NCBI RefSeq assembly: GCF_050409585.1
Contig: NZ_JBNUPE010000005.1
Coordinates: forward strand, 62,001 to 126,000
Length of the DNA: 64,000 nucleotides
Direction of reading: 5' to 3'
Source: Facklamia sp050409585
GTDB lineage: Bacteria; Bacillota; Bacilli; Lactobacillales; Aerococcaceae
In this document: piece after piece, positions 34,968 to 44,350 of the stretch
Numbering within the stretch: position 1 is the first letter of the stretch
Layout of the letters: every line of letters begins with the position of its first letter
Translations under genes and position numbers: made by a program
The notes under the pieces: model-generated
Databases searched by the model: none
What the model was told of the DNA's origin: nothing
What the model saw: only the letters and a program-made list of their open reading frames with translations

Positions 34968-35912
34968 ATGATCGAAATTGAAAAACCAGATATTAGAACG
35001 ATTGAAATCAGTGACGATGCTAAGTATGGTAAAATTGTCGTTGAGCCACTTGAACGTGGTTATGGAACAACCCTTGGAAATTCATTACGTAGAATTTTGT
35101 TATCTTCATTACCAGGATCAGCGATTACAAGTGTTCAAATTGAAGGCGTAGTTCATGAATTTGCTACAATAAAAGGCGTGGTTGAAGACGTTCCAACCAT
35201 CATTTTGCATTTAAAAGAAGTAGCTTTCAATACACATACAGAAGAAGATAAGGTGATCGAATTAAATGTTGCAGGTCCTAAAACAGTAACAGCAGCAGAT
35301 ATTATTCATGATAATGAAATCGAAATCCTAAACCCTGACTTGTATATTTGTACCTTAGCAGAAGGTGCTCAATTGAATATGCAAATGAATGTGTCAAATG
35401 GTCGTGGATTTGTTCGAAGTGAACATAATAAGCGAGAAGATACACCAATTGGTGTATTGCCGATTGATTCGATCTACACTCCAATCAAAAAAGTAAACTA
35501 TCAAGTTGAAAATACTCGGATTGGACAGCGAAATATTTATGATAAGCTTACATTGGATATATGGACCGATGGGTCAATAAGTCCAGAAAAAGCTCTAAGT
35601 TTAGCTGCAAAAATTTTAACTGAACATTTAAATATCTTTGTAGATTTGAATGATGAAGCACGTAATACTGAAATTATGGTAGAAAAAGAAGAAGCAGAAA
35701 AAGAAAAAGTTCTTGTCATGACGATAGAAGAACTTGATCTGTCTGTTCGATCTTATAATTGTCTAAAGCGTGCCGGAATAAATACAATTCAAGAGCTAAC
35801 TAATAAATCCGAAGCTGAAATGATGAAGGTTCGTAACCTCGGCCGTAAGTCATTAGATGAAGTGAAAAATAAATTAGCTGGTTTAGAATTAAGCTTACGT
35901 GAAGAAGACTAG
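34968..35912 (+). CDS. rpoA: DNA-directed RNA polymerase subunit alpha
   Basis: Alpha dimerises to start RNA polymerase assembly. The N-terminal assembly domain (to about 228, with GYGTTLGNSLRRILL) and the C-terminal domain that binds UP elements (L-S-V-R-S-Y-N-C-L-K-R-A-G-I-N-T) are both complete; 314 residues. GAAAGGGG site. Confidence 0.98.
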   Translation: MIEIEKPDIRTIEISDDAKYGKIVVEPLERGYGTTLGNSLRRILLSSLPGSAITSVQIEGVVHEFATIKGVVEDVPTIILHLKEVAFNTHTEEDKVIELNVAGPKTVTAADIIHDNEIEILNPDLYICTLAEGAQLNMQMNVSNGRGFVRSEHNKREDTPIGVLPIDSIYTPIKKVNYQVENTRIGQRNIYDKLTLDIWTDGSISPEKALSLAAKILTEHLNIFVDLNDEARNTEIMVEKEEAEKEKVLVMTIEELDLSVRSYNCLKRAGINTIQELTNKSEAEMMKVRNLGRKSLDEVKNKLAGLELSLREED

Positions 35913-35935
35913 TAGAGAGTAAAGGAGGAAACTGA

Positions 35936-36316
35936 ATGTCATATCGTAAATTAGGTCGTACGAGTTCACAACGTAAGGCTTTACTACGTGATTTAACGAC
36001 AGATGTGATTATCAACGAGCGTATCGAAACAACTGAAGCCCGCGCTAAAGAAGTTCGTAAGACAGTTGATAAAATGATCACTCTGGGTAAAAAAGGTGAT
36101 TTAGCTTCTCGTCGTCGTGCAGCAGCATTTTTACGCAATGAAATTGCAGATGCTCGTATCGAAGGTGATGAGGTAGTGGTTGAGACTGTATTAAATCGTG
36201 TGTTTGATACTTATGCTGAGCGTTACGCTGAACGTAATGGTGGATACACACGTATCCTTAAGAAAGGTCCTCGTCGTGGCGACGGTGCACCGATGGTTAT
36301 CTTAGAGCTAGTTTAA
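35936..36316 (+). CDS. rplQ: 50S ribosomal protein L17
   Basis: L17 lies near the tunnel exit and is the last gene of the superoperon. 126 residues, M-S-Y-R-K-L-G-R-T-S start, ending M-V-I-L-E-L-V. It is followed by a large structured 3' element. Confidence 0.98.
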   Translation: MSYRKLGRTSSQRKALLRDLTTDVIINERIETTEARAKEVRKTVDKMITLGKKGDLASRRRAAAFLRNEIADARIEGDEVVVETVLNRVFDTYAERYAERNGGYTRILKKGPRRGDGAPMVILELV

Positions 36317-36345
36317 GATAACGCTATTTCTTAAGTTGACTAATT

Positions 36346-36482
36346 CACTTTGATGATGGAGAGTGTTATGATTTCAAGAGATAATCGAGGAGTCTAGCTC
36401 TATAGCAACCAATATAATTGGTGGATTGGGATTAGCCGAATTTCTAATCTCAATCCTGCTATCATCTTCAAGTGTTTTTTTT
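36346..36482 (+). ncRNA. Candidate L17 downstream element with terminator
   Basis: The outer stem pairs cactt + gatgatgg (36346-36350, 36352-36359) with ctatcatc + aagtg (36459-36466, 36470-36474), with a small internal loop, and runs straight into eight T residues. Inside lie a 12-bp hairpin (gattgggattag 36424-36435 with ctaatctcaatc 36444-36455, one G-U) and a ccaat/attgg hairpin (36409-36421). A conserved RNA called L17DE is known immediately downstream of rplQ in lactic acid bacteria and Listeria; the position and branched form agree. I cannot check its covariance model here. It must also terminate the alpha operon. Confidence 0.65.
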
Positions 36483-36563
36483 ATACATAAAACTTGTATT
36501 AATAGTTAAGGAAAGCAAACGACTTTAACTATTAATATAAGAATATCTTTTAAGGAGACAATA

Positions 36564-37403
36564 ATGAAAGAAGAAATTATCCGAATCGATTCAGTTTCTT
36601 TTCAGTATCCTGGTGCCGAGAAAGACGCTATTAAGGATATCTCTTTAAGTATCAATAAAGGGGAATGGGTAGCGCTCATTGGTCCGAATGGATCGGGCAA
36701 GTCTACTCTTTCAAAGACGATTAATGGTCTTCTAGTGCCTTACGAAGGAGAAATATACGTTAAAGGCATGAAGTTACAAGAAGAGACTGTTTGGGATATT
36801 CGTCGATCAGTTGGTATGGTCTTTCAAAACCCTGATAACCAATTCGTCGGTGCGACTGTTGAAGATGACGTGGCCTTCGGTCTTGAAAATAACGGGGTCA
36901 ATCGTGAAGAAATGAAAGTTCGCGTAAAAGAAGCTGTTCAACAAGTCCGAATGCTTGATTTCTTAAAAAAAGAGCCAGCAAGACTTTCAGGTGGGCAAAA
37001 ACAAAGAATTGCCATTGCTGGAGTTGTTGCTTTACGTCCAGACATTATCATCATGGATGAATCAACGGCTATGTTGGATCCTTTAGGACGCAAAGAAGTG
37101 GTCGAAGTCGTTCGAGAAATCAAAGAAAAGTATGGATTGACGGTCATTTCCATTACTCATGATATTGATGAAGCCAGTCTAGCTGATCAAATCATCGTTT
37201 TAAAAGAAGGAAAAGTAATTTATAAAGATATTCCTGCTAACATTTTTTCTATGGGTACATCCCTAATTGAAATGGGTTTAGATCTTCCTTTTGCTGAGAA
37301 ATTACGTTTGCAACTAAAAGAAAAGGGAATGGATGTCCCAGACTACTACTTAACAGAGGAGGAAATGGCAGAATGGCTATCTCAATCGTATTTGAACAAG
37401 TAG
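36564..37403 (+). CDS. ecfA1: ECF transporter ATPase EcfA1
   Basis: First of the two ATPases of the energy-coupling factor module that powers vitamin uptake by exchangeable S-components. Walker A GPNGSGKST (near residue 40), Q-loop V-F-Q-N-P-D-N-Q, signature LSGGQKQR and Walker B are intact; 279 residues. AAGGAG site. It overlaps ecfA2 by 31 bases, so translation is coupled. No S-component is encoded next to it, as expected for a shared group II module. Confidence 0.96.
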   Translation: MKEEIIRIDSVSFQYPGAEKDAIKDISLSINKGEWVALIGPNGSGKSTLSKTINGLLVPYEGEIYVKGMKLQEETVWDIRRSVGMVFQNPDNQFVGATVEDDVAFGLENNGVNREEMKVRVKEAVQQVRMLDFLKKEPARLSGGQKQRIAIAGVVALRPDIIIMDESTAMLDPLGRKEVVEVVREIKEKYGLTVISITHDIDEASLADQIIVLKEGKVIYKDIPANIFSMGTSLIEMGLDLPFAEKLRLQLKEKGMDVPDYYLTEEEMAEWLSQSYLNK

Positions 37404-38278
37404 ATTTCACTTATTCGCCAGGAACCCCCTTTGAAGTTCCTGTACTTAAAGGGATTGATTTAGAAATCCCACAAGGAAAAGTCACAGCTATTATAGGTCA
37501 TACAGGATCAGGTAAATCTACCCTTATCCAACACCTAAACGTCTTATTAAAACCAACTAGGGGCAAATTGATTATTGACGGTCGGGTGATCACATCCGAA
37601 TCAAAAGATAAAAACCTTAAAGCACTAAGAAAAAAAATAGGTGTAGTTTTTCAATTTCCCGAAAGTCAACTCTTTGAAGAAACAGTGTTAAAAGATGTTA
37701 TGTTCGGTCCACAAAATTTTGGTGTTTCTAAAGAAGAAGCCGAGCGAATTGCCCGTGATATGCTAAGTTTAGTGGGAATCGATGAAGAACTTTTTGAGCG
37801 GTCACCATTTGATTTAAGTGGAGGTCAAATGCGGAGAGTTGCTATCGCCGGTGTACTGGCATTGCAACCAGAAGTTTTAATTTTAGATGAGCCAACGGCT
37901 GGTCTGGATCCACTGGGACAAATCACCATGCTGGAAATGTTTATGCAATTGCAAAAGGACTATCATCTTTCTCTCGTATTAGTTACTCATCAGATGGATG
38001 ATGTGGCCAAGTATGCCGATAATGTGGTGGTTTTGGAAAATGGCCAGATTGTTAAGCAAGGAACTCCTTCAGAAGTATTCTCTGATCCCGAATGGTTGAG
38101 AGAAAAGCAATTAGGTTTACCACAGACTTTAGCGTTTATTGATTTATTAGATGATAAAATTCCTGAAGATCTCATGAAAAAAATTAAGCAATCTCCTCTA
38201 ACAGTAGAACAACTAGCAGAGATTCTAATTGACATTAATCATCAACAAAATGATTGGGAGGCTAGCGCTAATGAATGA
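37373..38278 (+). CDS. ecfA2: ECF transporter ATPase EcfA2
   Basis: Second ATPase of the ECF module, forming a heterodimer with EcfA1. Walker A GHTGSGKST, Q-loop V-F-Q-F-P-E-S-Q-L-F, signature LSGGQMRR, Walker B V-L-I-L-D-E-P-T-A-G; 301 residues. The start ATG 37373 is inside ecfA1 with AGAGGAGG upstream; the end overlaps ecfT by eight bases. Confidence 0.96.
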   Translation: MAISIVFEQVDFTYSPGTPFEVPVLKGIDLEIPQGKVTAIIGHTGSGKSTLIQHLNVLLKPTRGKLIIDGRVITSESKDKNLKALRKKIGVVFQFPESQLFEETVLKDVMFGPQNFGVSKEEAERIARDMLSLVGIDEELFERSPFDLSGGQMRRVAIAGVLALQPEVLILDEPTAGLDPLGQITMLEMFMQLQKDYHLSLVLVTHQMDDVAKYADNVVVLENGQIVKQGTPSEVFSDPEWLREKQLGLPQTLAFIDLLDDKIPEDLMKKIKQSPLTVEQLAEILIDINHQQNDWEASANE

Positions 38279-39074
38279 TAAGATATTAATCGGCCGCTAT
38301 ATTCAAATTGATTCATGGATTCATGCGCTCGATCCTCGCACTAAATTGATTGCTACTTTCTATTTTATTTTACTTGTTTTTTTTGCAAATAATGTAGTAG
38401 GATATGGAACTTTATTTCTAGTATTGTTAATAGGCATCAAATTGAGTCGGTTGAAGCTTAGTTTTTTCTTTAAGGGATTAAAGCCTATGCTATGGATTAT
38501 TCTTTTTACGGTCATTTTTCAGATATTGTTTACAACAGGAGGACAGGTTTATTTTAATTGGGGACCCATTTCGATTACATCGCTAGGATTATTAGGCGGC
38601 TTTTATATCTTTATGCGTTTGTTCTTAATTATTATGATGTCAACCATTTTAACTTTAACAACTGCTCCGCTTGAGTTAACTGATGGTATTGAACATCTGT
38701 TGCGTCCTTTAACACATTTTGGATTTCCATCGCATGAAGTAGCCTTAATGTTGTCAATTGCCTTACGTTATGTACCGACACTTTTAGATGAGGCTCAAAC
38801 TATAATGAATGCTCAACGTTCAAGAGGAGTGGATTTTGATGAAGGGTCTATGATGGAACGGATGAAAGCAATTGTTCCTATACTTGTTCCACTATTTGTT
38901 TCCGCTTTTAATCGAGCAGAGGAACTAGCTACGGCCATGGAATCACGTGGGTATCATGGTGCTGAGGGGCGAACAAAGTACCGTTACTTAGATTATGATC
39001 GCAACGACGTGATTGTTTTAATTGTCATGATTTTAATCACCGTAATCATTCTAACTATTCGATTTTATATTTAA
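38271..39074 (+). CDS. ecfT: ECF transporter transmembrane protein EcfT
   Basis: EcfT couples ATP hydrolysis to the S-component. It has about five to six TM helices and the two ATPase-coupling motifs with A-x-R/S-G character (A-Q-R-S-R-G-V and M-E-S-R-G-Y). I chose ATG 38271 (MNDKILIGRYIQ) after GGGAGG; in-frame codons upstream lie in ecfA2. 267 residues. The operon ends in a terminator; truA, which often follows directly in Firmicutes, is 5.3 kb away here. Confidence 0.95.
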   Translation: MNDKILIGRYIQIDSWIHALDPRTKLIATFYFILLVFFANNVVGYGTLFLVLLIGIKLSRLKLSFFFKGLKPMLWIILFTVIFQILFTTGGQVYFNWGPISITSLGLLGGFYIFMRLFLIIMMSTILTLTTAPLELTDGIEHLLRPLTHFGFPSHEVALMLSIALRYVPTLLDEAQTIMNAQRSRGVDFDEGSMMERMKAIVPILVPLFVSAFNRAEELATAMESRGYHGAEGRTKYRYLDYDRNDVIVLIVMILITVIILTIRFYI

Positions 39075-39097
39075 TTTAAAACTACAATCTTATTGCA

Positions 39098-39126
39098 CCC
39101 TAAACCTAGTGTTTAGGGATTTTTAA
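39098..39126 (+). terminator. Rho-independent terminator after ecfT
   Basis: Perfect 8-bp stem ccctaaac/gtttaggg (39098-39105, 39111-39118), five-base loop, then a T-rich tail. Confidence 0.85.
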
Positions 39127-39213
39127 TAGTTTAACAATATTAAAATCAAGCCCTTACAATTTAATAAAACACTCATTTATTTCTTATATTCACTATCAAA
39201 TTTAAAAAAAATC

Positions 39214-39245
39214 TGTTAAAATGTATCCATATGAAAACGTTTGAG
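39214..39245 (+). promoter_or_regulatory. Extended -10 promoter with cre-like site before the surface protease
   Basis: TG-T-TAAAAT (39214-39222) is an extended -10. The following atgaaaacgtttgag (39231-39245) resembles a CcpA cre site (core TGAAAACGTTT), placed at about +1 to +15, the usual place for repression by roadblock. The last conserved C of the consensus is absent. No clear -35. Confidence 0.45.
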
Positions 39246-39255
39246 GAGGAATTTT

Positions 39256-42200
39256 ATGAATAATCGATTGAAGGTGCTTAGTTCTTGTGGGCTTGCGTTA
39301 ATGATGATGGCACAGGCTAATCAAGTTAATGCTGAAGAACAAGAAGTAAAAGTGGATCAAGTTCAGCTTCAAGAAAACAGTCATCAACAGACTACTAGGG
39401 AGTCGGATCAAAAAGTTACCACGAATTCAGTGGAGGAAAAACAGCAAGCGAAAGAATTTTCAAATGAAAAATTGAAAGCGATTCCTAAAAAAGAGATCAT
39501 AGAGACAAGTGAAATAGTGGAGACATCAACTTCAATTGAAAAAACTGAGACTATTGAAAACACTGAGATAGTTGAAACAAGCGAAACGGTTGAAACAAGT
39601 GAAGCTGTTGAAACAACAGTCTTAGAAGAAACAGCAGAGCCAACTAAAACAACAGAAGCTAAAGATGATGAAGCAGTAGCCGAAGATAAAGTTAAGATAA
39701 TTGTGCGCACCAATAACCTAGCAGCTATTGATCGAGCAGACTATCGTGACGAGACACTCTATCAGTTAGCTATTAAAGAAAGTGAAGAAGAAGTAAAGAA
39801 AACCATCAAAGAAATTACTGATCTTCTCGCTGGTCAAGGGCTTACTTTAGAAGGTGAACAAGAATATTCAGCTTCATTTACAGGTTTCTCAGCTGTAGCT
39901 AACCAAGCTACAATTGATCAACTTAAGTCGATGACTCAAGTCTTGTCTGTAAATGTATCGCAAAGTTACACACGCCCAGTAGCCGAAGCTAATATGATTA
40001 ATTCTGGTCCTTTAATTGGAATGGATTTATTAGCTGATTACCAAACAGAATATAAGGGTGAAAACATTGTTGTGTCAGTTATTGATACAGGCTTTGATCC
40101 TTATCATCGTGATTTCATTTTAGCTGATGATATCGAAAAACGTTATGATGAAACAGAAATGAATGAAATGATTCAAAAATTAGGATTACCAGGTAAATGG
40201 TACTCTAATAAAATTGCATATGGTTATAATTATGCTGACAATGTAGACACTTTACAGTCTAAAGATGAGCATGGAAACCACGTAGCTGGTACGATTGGAG
40301 CAAATGGTGACCCAGAAGAGGGTGGTATTCGTGGAATCGCGCCACATGTACAATTACTATTAATGAAAGCCTTCTCAGAAGATCAAGTAAACGCAACAGT
40401 TTATGAAGACATTTGGATGAAAGCGTTTGATGATTCGGTTAAATTAGGTGCTGATATCATTAATATGTCTCTAGGTATGTCAAGTGGCTTTAACATTATG
40501 GGTGATACTCCAATGGCAAAAGCCGTTCAAAACGCTCGCGATAAAGGAATTCTTCCAATGATTGCAGCAGGTAATGACCGTAACGCTACTTGGGGGACAG
40601 ATTATACTCAACTAGGTAAAAATCCAGATAATAGCACGATGGGCTATCCAGCCAGTGTGGATCCTTCCATGTCGATTGCTTCATTCGATAACTTAAAAGA
40701 AATGAAACGCTATGTTCAAGTAAAAGCAGGAGAAGAAGTTAAATACTTCCCAGGCTCCTTTACCTATCCTGAAGGATTCAGTGAAGAATTACCACTTGTA
40801 GAATTTGGCAAAGGTAATGTAGAAGATTACGAACTGTATAAAGATACCAACAATGCAGAGGTCGATTTTACTGGGAAAATTGTTCTAGTCCAACGTGGGG
40901 ATGCTTCATTTAATGAGAAATATCAGTTAGCTAGAGAACGCAATGCGGCAGGACTAATTATTTATGATAATTTAGAAAGCCCTTATACTATGGAAATGAC
41001 AGGTTTAGAGAATTTAGATATTCCAATTATGTTTGTGACTAAGGAGTCTGGACAGAAGCTTAAGGAAATTGCTAGTTCTAATCAAGATGCCCTTTTCAAA
41101 ATTTCTAAAGAACTACAAGCATTTGATGCTTTCACGGCAGGTAATCTCAGCGAGTTTTCTTCTTGGGGGCCTTCTACAGACTTACTATTAAAACCGGACA
41201 TCGCCGGACCAGGTGGTTTCATTTATAGTTTAATGAGTGATGATCGTTATCAGAATATGTCGGGAACATCGATGGCAACACCTCACTTATCGGGCATGGC
41301 TGCTCTTGTAATGCAAAGACTTTATGATGAAGGTATTTTAGTCCGTAATGGGAAAGAAAAAGATCCATTACAGGATGACTTAGCAATGCTGATTTTAATG
41401 AATACAGCCGTTCCAAAGTTAAATACACTTGAAGAGGGTGCTTCTTATTACACTCCTATTCAACAAGGTGCAGGTCTTGCGAATATCAAAAAAGCCTTAG
41501 ATAATCTTGTGACTGTTGTGGCAACTAATGAGACAGATACAAAAGAAGACGGAAAGCTTGAAATAAAAGAAGTTCAAGATCAATTTGTAGCTAATCTAAA
41601 ATTGAAAAACTATGGTAAAGACGATCAGACCTATACTGTTTCTTATGTTTTATTAAAAGATAAGATTAATGAAGAAGGTCGCTATACAGAAACAACCGAA
41701 ACGATTAAAGAAGAGAGTTTAGGTGAAATTACTGTTAAAGCTGGTCAAACAGCAACAATGGAACAAATCATTTCAACTATGGGTATCGATCAAAATCAAT
41801 ACGTCCAAGGATACTTCTTCTTCAAGCCAGTTGATTCTAAAGCCACTGAATTGTCATTGCCTTTCTTTGGTTTCAAGGGGGAATGGGATAAATTACCGAT
41901 TATTGATGAAATGATTGATTTTGCCGACGCTAAAGATGTCAACTTCTTACCGATTGAATACGAGGATGGTGGTGTCGACAAAACAGCCTTTGTTCGTAAG
42001 CGTTTAGAACAGGGTTGGGATTACTTTAATGCATGGCGAGTTGAAGATGATAAGGTGATTTTTGTTAATAGTAATGAGAAAGATGGCTTTGAAAACAAAG
42101 TAACGCCGAAATTAGCTTTCTTACGTGACGCAGTCGATGTAACTTTCCACGTGGAAAATGCTGCTGGAGAAAAAATACGTGATCTTTCCATCATCAATCG

Positions 42201-44226
42201 TATGTTTAAAGTTGCTCGTTTATACCAAGATCAATATCGATTCTTACAAGATCCTTGGGGAACTGGCTGGGATTTCACCGATACATTTGGTGAGAAAGTA
42301 GATGAAGGTGAATATTATTATGTAATCGAAGCACAAATTGATGCGCCAGATGCTGAAAGACAGCGTTATGAGTATAAGTTTGTACTAGATAATAGTGATG
42401 CTATGTTAGAAGCCAAACGTGAACAAAACAAAGTAACTTTATCAGTAGAAGATAACTTATCTGGCATTTTTGCAGTAGAGGTTTATAGTGGCGATCAATT
42501 TGTATCTTGGCAAGAAGTTAATAAGAATGATAATCCACAATTACTAAAAGAAACATTTACAATTAATCTAGAAGAAGGTTTTGAAGATAAAGACTTAGAT
42601 ATTTGGGTATATGACAACGCTCGAAATATTAAACAATATCGCTTATTAGCCGATGGTACTTTAGAAGAAGTCGAAAGAGGATCTGATATTAAACCAGGAG
42701 AAGAACCAGAAGCAGAGGTAACTGAAGAGAACAAAGCTTATGGTGAGGCTCCGAGCAATCCAGAAGAATATATTGCAGAAAAAGGCTTAGATACAACCGA
42801 CTTACCATCAATTGTTACTAATAGCCCTTGGTACTTCCAGCCATATGGTGAGTATCAAGAATTCATTGACCTTTCAGGTGAAATCTCAAATTATAATGAG
42901 CTTCATTATTTAGAGTATCGAGTGAGTGACGAAGACGGAAATATCATTATAGAAAATCACCCAGTCGCTTTTGAAGAAATAGAGGGTATGATCTACTTTA
43001 AGGAAGATATATCTACTGAGAAGTTAACCGAAAATAAAGTTTACAGTATTGAAATGATTGCTTATGTTAAGAGTCCTAACGATAAATTAGTTAAGCAGCA
43101 AGTGGCTCAAAGAATAAGACGAGATATTGAAGCGCCAAAACTTAAAGTTAACCAAGTCTTTGGTCCAGATAAGGATTTATTATACTTCGAGATCGACTTC
43201 AGTGATAACATGAACTATGTTGAATTATGGGCGGATAATGACATGATCGGTCGCGTAGATAAGACATTCGATTCACTATTAAATCCTATCCCAGTCGAAG
43301 GAAAAGTTTTATATACTATTCCTAAATCTAAGTTAGGAAAAGAGCTAACCTTTACTGTTTATGATGACTTTGGTAATGAAAGTGAAGCAACATCTATCCC
43401 AGTTCAATTAAGAGATTTAAAAGCTATTCCATTTAAAGTTGTGAAACGTTTTAATGCAGATTTAGCTGTGGGTGAAATGAACGTTGTCCAAGAAGGTCAA
43501 GAAGGAAAAGCTAATATCGATGAAGATGGTGAATTAGTTATTCTTATAGACGCGACTGATAAAGTTGTGGAATATGGTCCAGTAGAAATTGATTTTGAAA
43601 CGGATAAAAAATCAGACTCTTATTTATTAGAAGGAATCGAATTAACTATTCAAGAAGGAGTTAAAGGGTTGTTGAATCCGTTAACCGGAGAAGTTATTCG
43701 TCCGGCTCAAACAGAGATCATTCTAATGGGTACTAAGGTAAATGATGAGCATTTAAGTCCGGAAGAACCATCCAGTCCAACTGATCCAACAAAACCAGAA
43801 CAAGCAAAAGAAGACGAATTATCAGAAGAAATTAAAAACTTCAATGCTTACTTTGAAATGTTTAAATATAAGTTAAAGAATATCGAAGATTATCGTAAGC
43901 CTAAAGATTTTGATCTTAAGAAAGCTCAAGCTTTAGTGAATGAAATTGAGGCAAGTAACTTAAACGATTTAACAAAAGCTCAATTATTAGAATTGCAAAA
44001 TCTTGTAATGGGATATTCTAAAGACTTGAAGCCTAAGGCTGGTTCAAGACCACAGCAAGGTGAAAGTTTTGATAAGAATCAAGGTGTAGGATCTGATGCT
44101 GAGGGCGCTAGCGTCTTACCAGCTACTGGAGAAACGAGTCAGCATGCTTATCCTATCGTAGCAACAATACTTTCCTTCTTAGGTTTAGGCAGCCTTGCGT
44201 ATTCAAAGAAAAAATTAAAAGATTAA
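39256..44226 (+). CDS. LPxTG-anchored cell-envelope S8 serine protease (C5a peptidase/lactocepin type)
   Basis: A 1656-residue secreted protease. Domains in order: signal peptide (about 1-30, ending near VNAEE), a low-complexity acidic region with E-T-S/V-E-T repeats (about 75-135), an I9-like propeptide, the subtilase domain with Asp277 (VIDTGFD), His339 (HGNHVAG), Asn440 (AAGN) and Ser672 (GTSMATPH), with a PA domain inserted between Asn and Ser, then Fn3-like/C5a-peptidase-type beta domains, a helical linker and the sortase signal LPATG (1621-1625) plus hydrophobic helix and KKKLKD tail. All catalytic residues are present. ATG 39256 follows GAGGAGG. Substrate unknown: casein-like nutrition protease or host-factor protease are both possible. 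It interrupts the usual ecfT-truA neighbourhood. Confidence 0.93.
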   Translation: MNNRLKVLSSCGLALMMMAQANQVNAEEQEVKVDQVQLQENSHQQTTRESDQKVTTNSVEEKQQAKEFSNEKLKAIPKKEIIETSEIVETSTSIEKTETIENTEIVETSETVETSEAVETTVLEETAEPTKTTEAKDDEAVAEDKVKIIVRTNNLAAIDRADYRDETLYQLAIKESEEEVKKTIKEITDLLAGQGLTLEGEQEYSASFTGFSAVANQATIDQLKSMTQVLSVNVSQSYTRPVAEANMINSGPLIGMDLLADYQTEYKGENIVVSVIDTGFDPYHRDFILADDIEKRYDETEMNEMIQKLGLPGKWYSNKIAYGYNYADNVDTLQSKDEHGNHVAGTIGANGDPEEGGIRGIAPHVQLLLMKAFSEDQVNATVYEDIWMKAFDDSVKLGADIINMSLGMSSGFNIMGDTPMAKAVQNARDKGILPMIAAGNDRNATWGTDYTQLGKNPDNSTMGYPASVDPSMSIASFDNLKEMKRYVQVKAGEEVKYFPGSFTYPEGFSEELPLVEFGKGNVEDYELYKDTNNAEVDFTGKIVLVQRGDASFNEKYQLARERNAAGLIIYDNLESPYTMEMTGLENLDIPIMFVTKESGQKLKEIASSNQDALFKISKELQAFDAFTAGNLSEFSSWGPSTDLLLKPDIAGPGGFIYSLMSDDRYQNMSGTSMATPHLSGMAALVMQRLYDEGILVRNGKEKDPLQDDLAMLILMNTAVPKLNTLEEGASYYTPIQQGAGLANIKKALDNLVTVVATNETDTKEDGKLEIKEVQDQFVANLKLKNYGKDDQTYTVSYVLLKDKINEEGRYTETTETIKEESLGEITVKAGQTATMEQIISTMGIDQNQYVQGYFFFKPVDSKATELSLPFFGFKGEWDKLPIIDEMIDFADAKDVNFLPIEYEDGGVDKTAFVRKRLEQGWDYFNAWRVEDDKVIFVNSNEKDGFENKVTPKLAFLRDAVDVTFHVENAAGEKIRDLSIINRMFKVARLYQDQYRFLQDPWGTGWDFTDTFGEKVDEGEYYYVIEAQIDAPDAERQRYEYKFVLDNSDAMLEAKREQNKVTLSVEDNLSGIFAVEVYSGDQFVSWQEVNKNDNPQLLKETFTINLEEGFEDKDLDIWVYDNARNIKQYRLLADGTLEEVERGSDIKPGEEPEAEVTEENKAYGEAPSNPEEYIAEKGLDTTDLPSIVTNSPWYFQPYGEYQEFIDLSGEISNYNELHYLEYRVSDEDGNIIIENHPVAFEEIEGMIYFKEDISTEKLTENKVYSIEMIAYVKSPNDKLVKQQVAQRIRRDIEAPKLKVNQVFGPDKDLLYFEIDFSDNMNYVELWADNDMIGRVDKTFDSLLNPIPVEGKVLYTIPKSKLGKELTFTVYDDFGNESEATSIPVQLRDLKAIPFKVVKRFNADLAVGEMNVVQEGQEGKANIDEDGELVILIDATDKVVEYGPVEIDFETDKKSDSYLLEGIELTIQEGVKGLLNPLTGEVIRPAQTEIILMGTKVNDEHLSPEEPSSPTDPTKPEQAKEDELSEEIKNFNAYFEMFKYKLKNIEDYRKPKDFDLKKAQALVNEIEASNLNDLTKAQLLELQNLVMGYSKDLKPKAGSRPQQGESFDKNQGVGSDAEGASVLPATGETSQHAYPIVATILSFLGLGSLAYSKKKLKD
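39505..39660 (+). repeat. Degenerate E-T-S-E repeat region in the surface protease
   Basis: Repeats of gttgaaacaagtgaa and variants encode V-E-T-S-E, I-E-K-T-E and similar units. The best copies lie between about 39568 and 39620. Such repeats tend to vary in number between strains. Confidence 0.7.
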
Positions 44227-44243
44227 TAACACATTACTTTTTT

Positions 44244-44277
44244 CTCTCTCATTCAAATTGAATGAGAGAGTTTTTTT
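44244..44277 (+). terminator. Rho-independent terminator after the surface protease
   Basis: Perfect 12-bp stem ctctctcattca/tgaatgagagag with three-base loop, then seven T residues. Confidence 0.95.
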
Positions 44278-44350
44278 GTTAGGCAACCATTAGCCTTTAT
44301 AATGAAGAAAAGAATGTCTATAATTAAATGAGATGGAAAGGAGTGGGAGT

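Noticed and set aside
35800..36138. 112-codon minus-strand open frame opposite the rpoA end and rplQ
   Set aside because: Crosses two highly conserved genes in antisense, with unlikely composition; no promoter or ribosome site.
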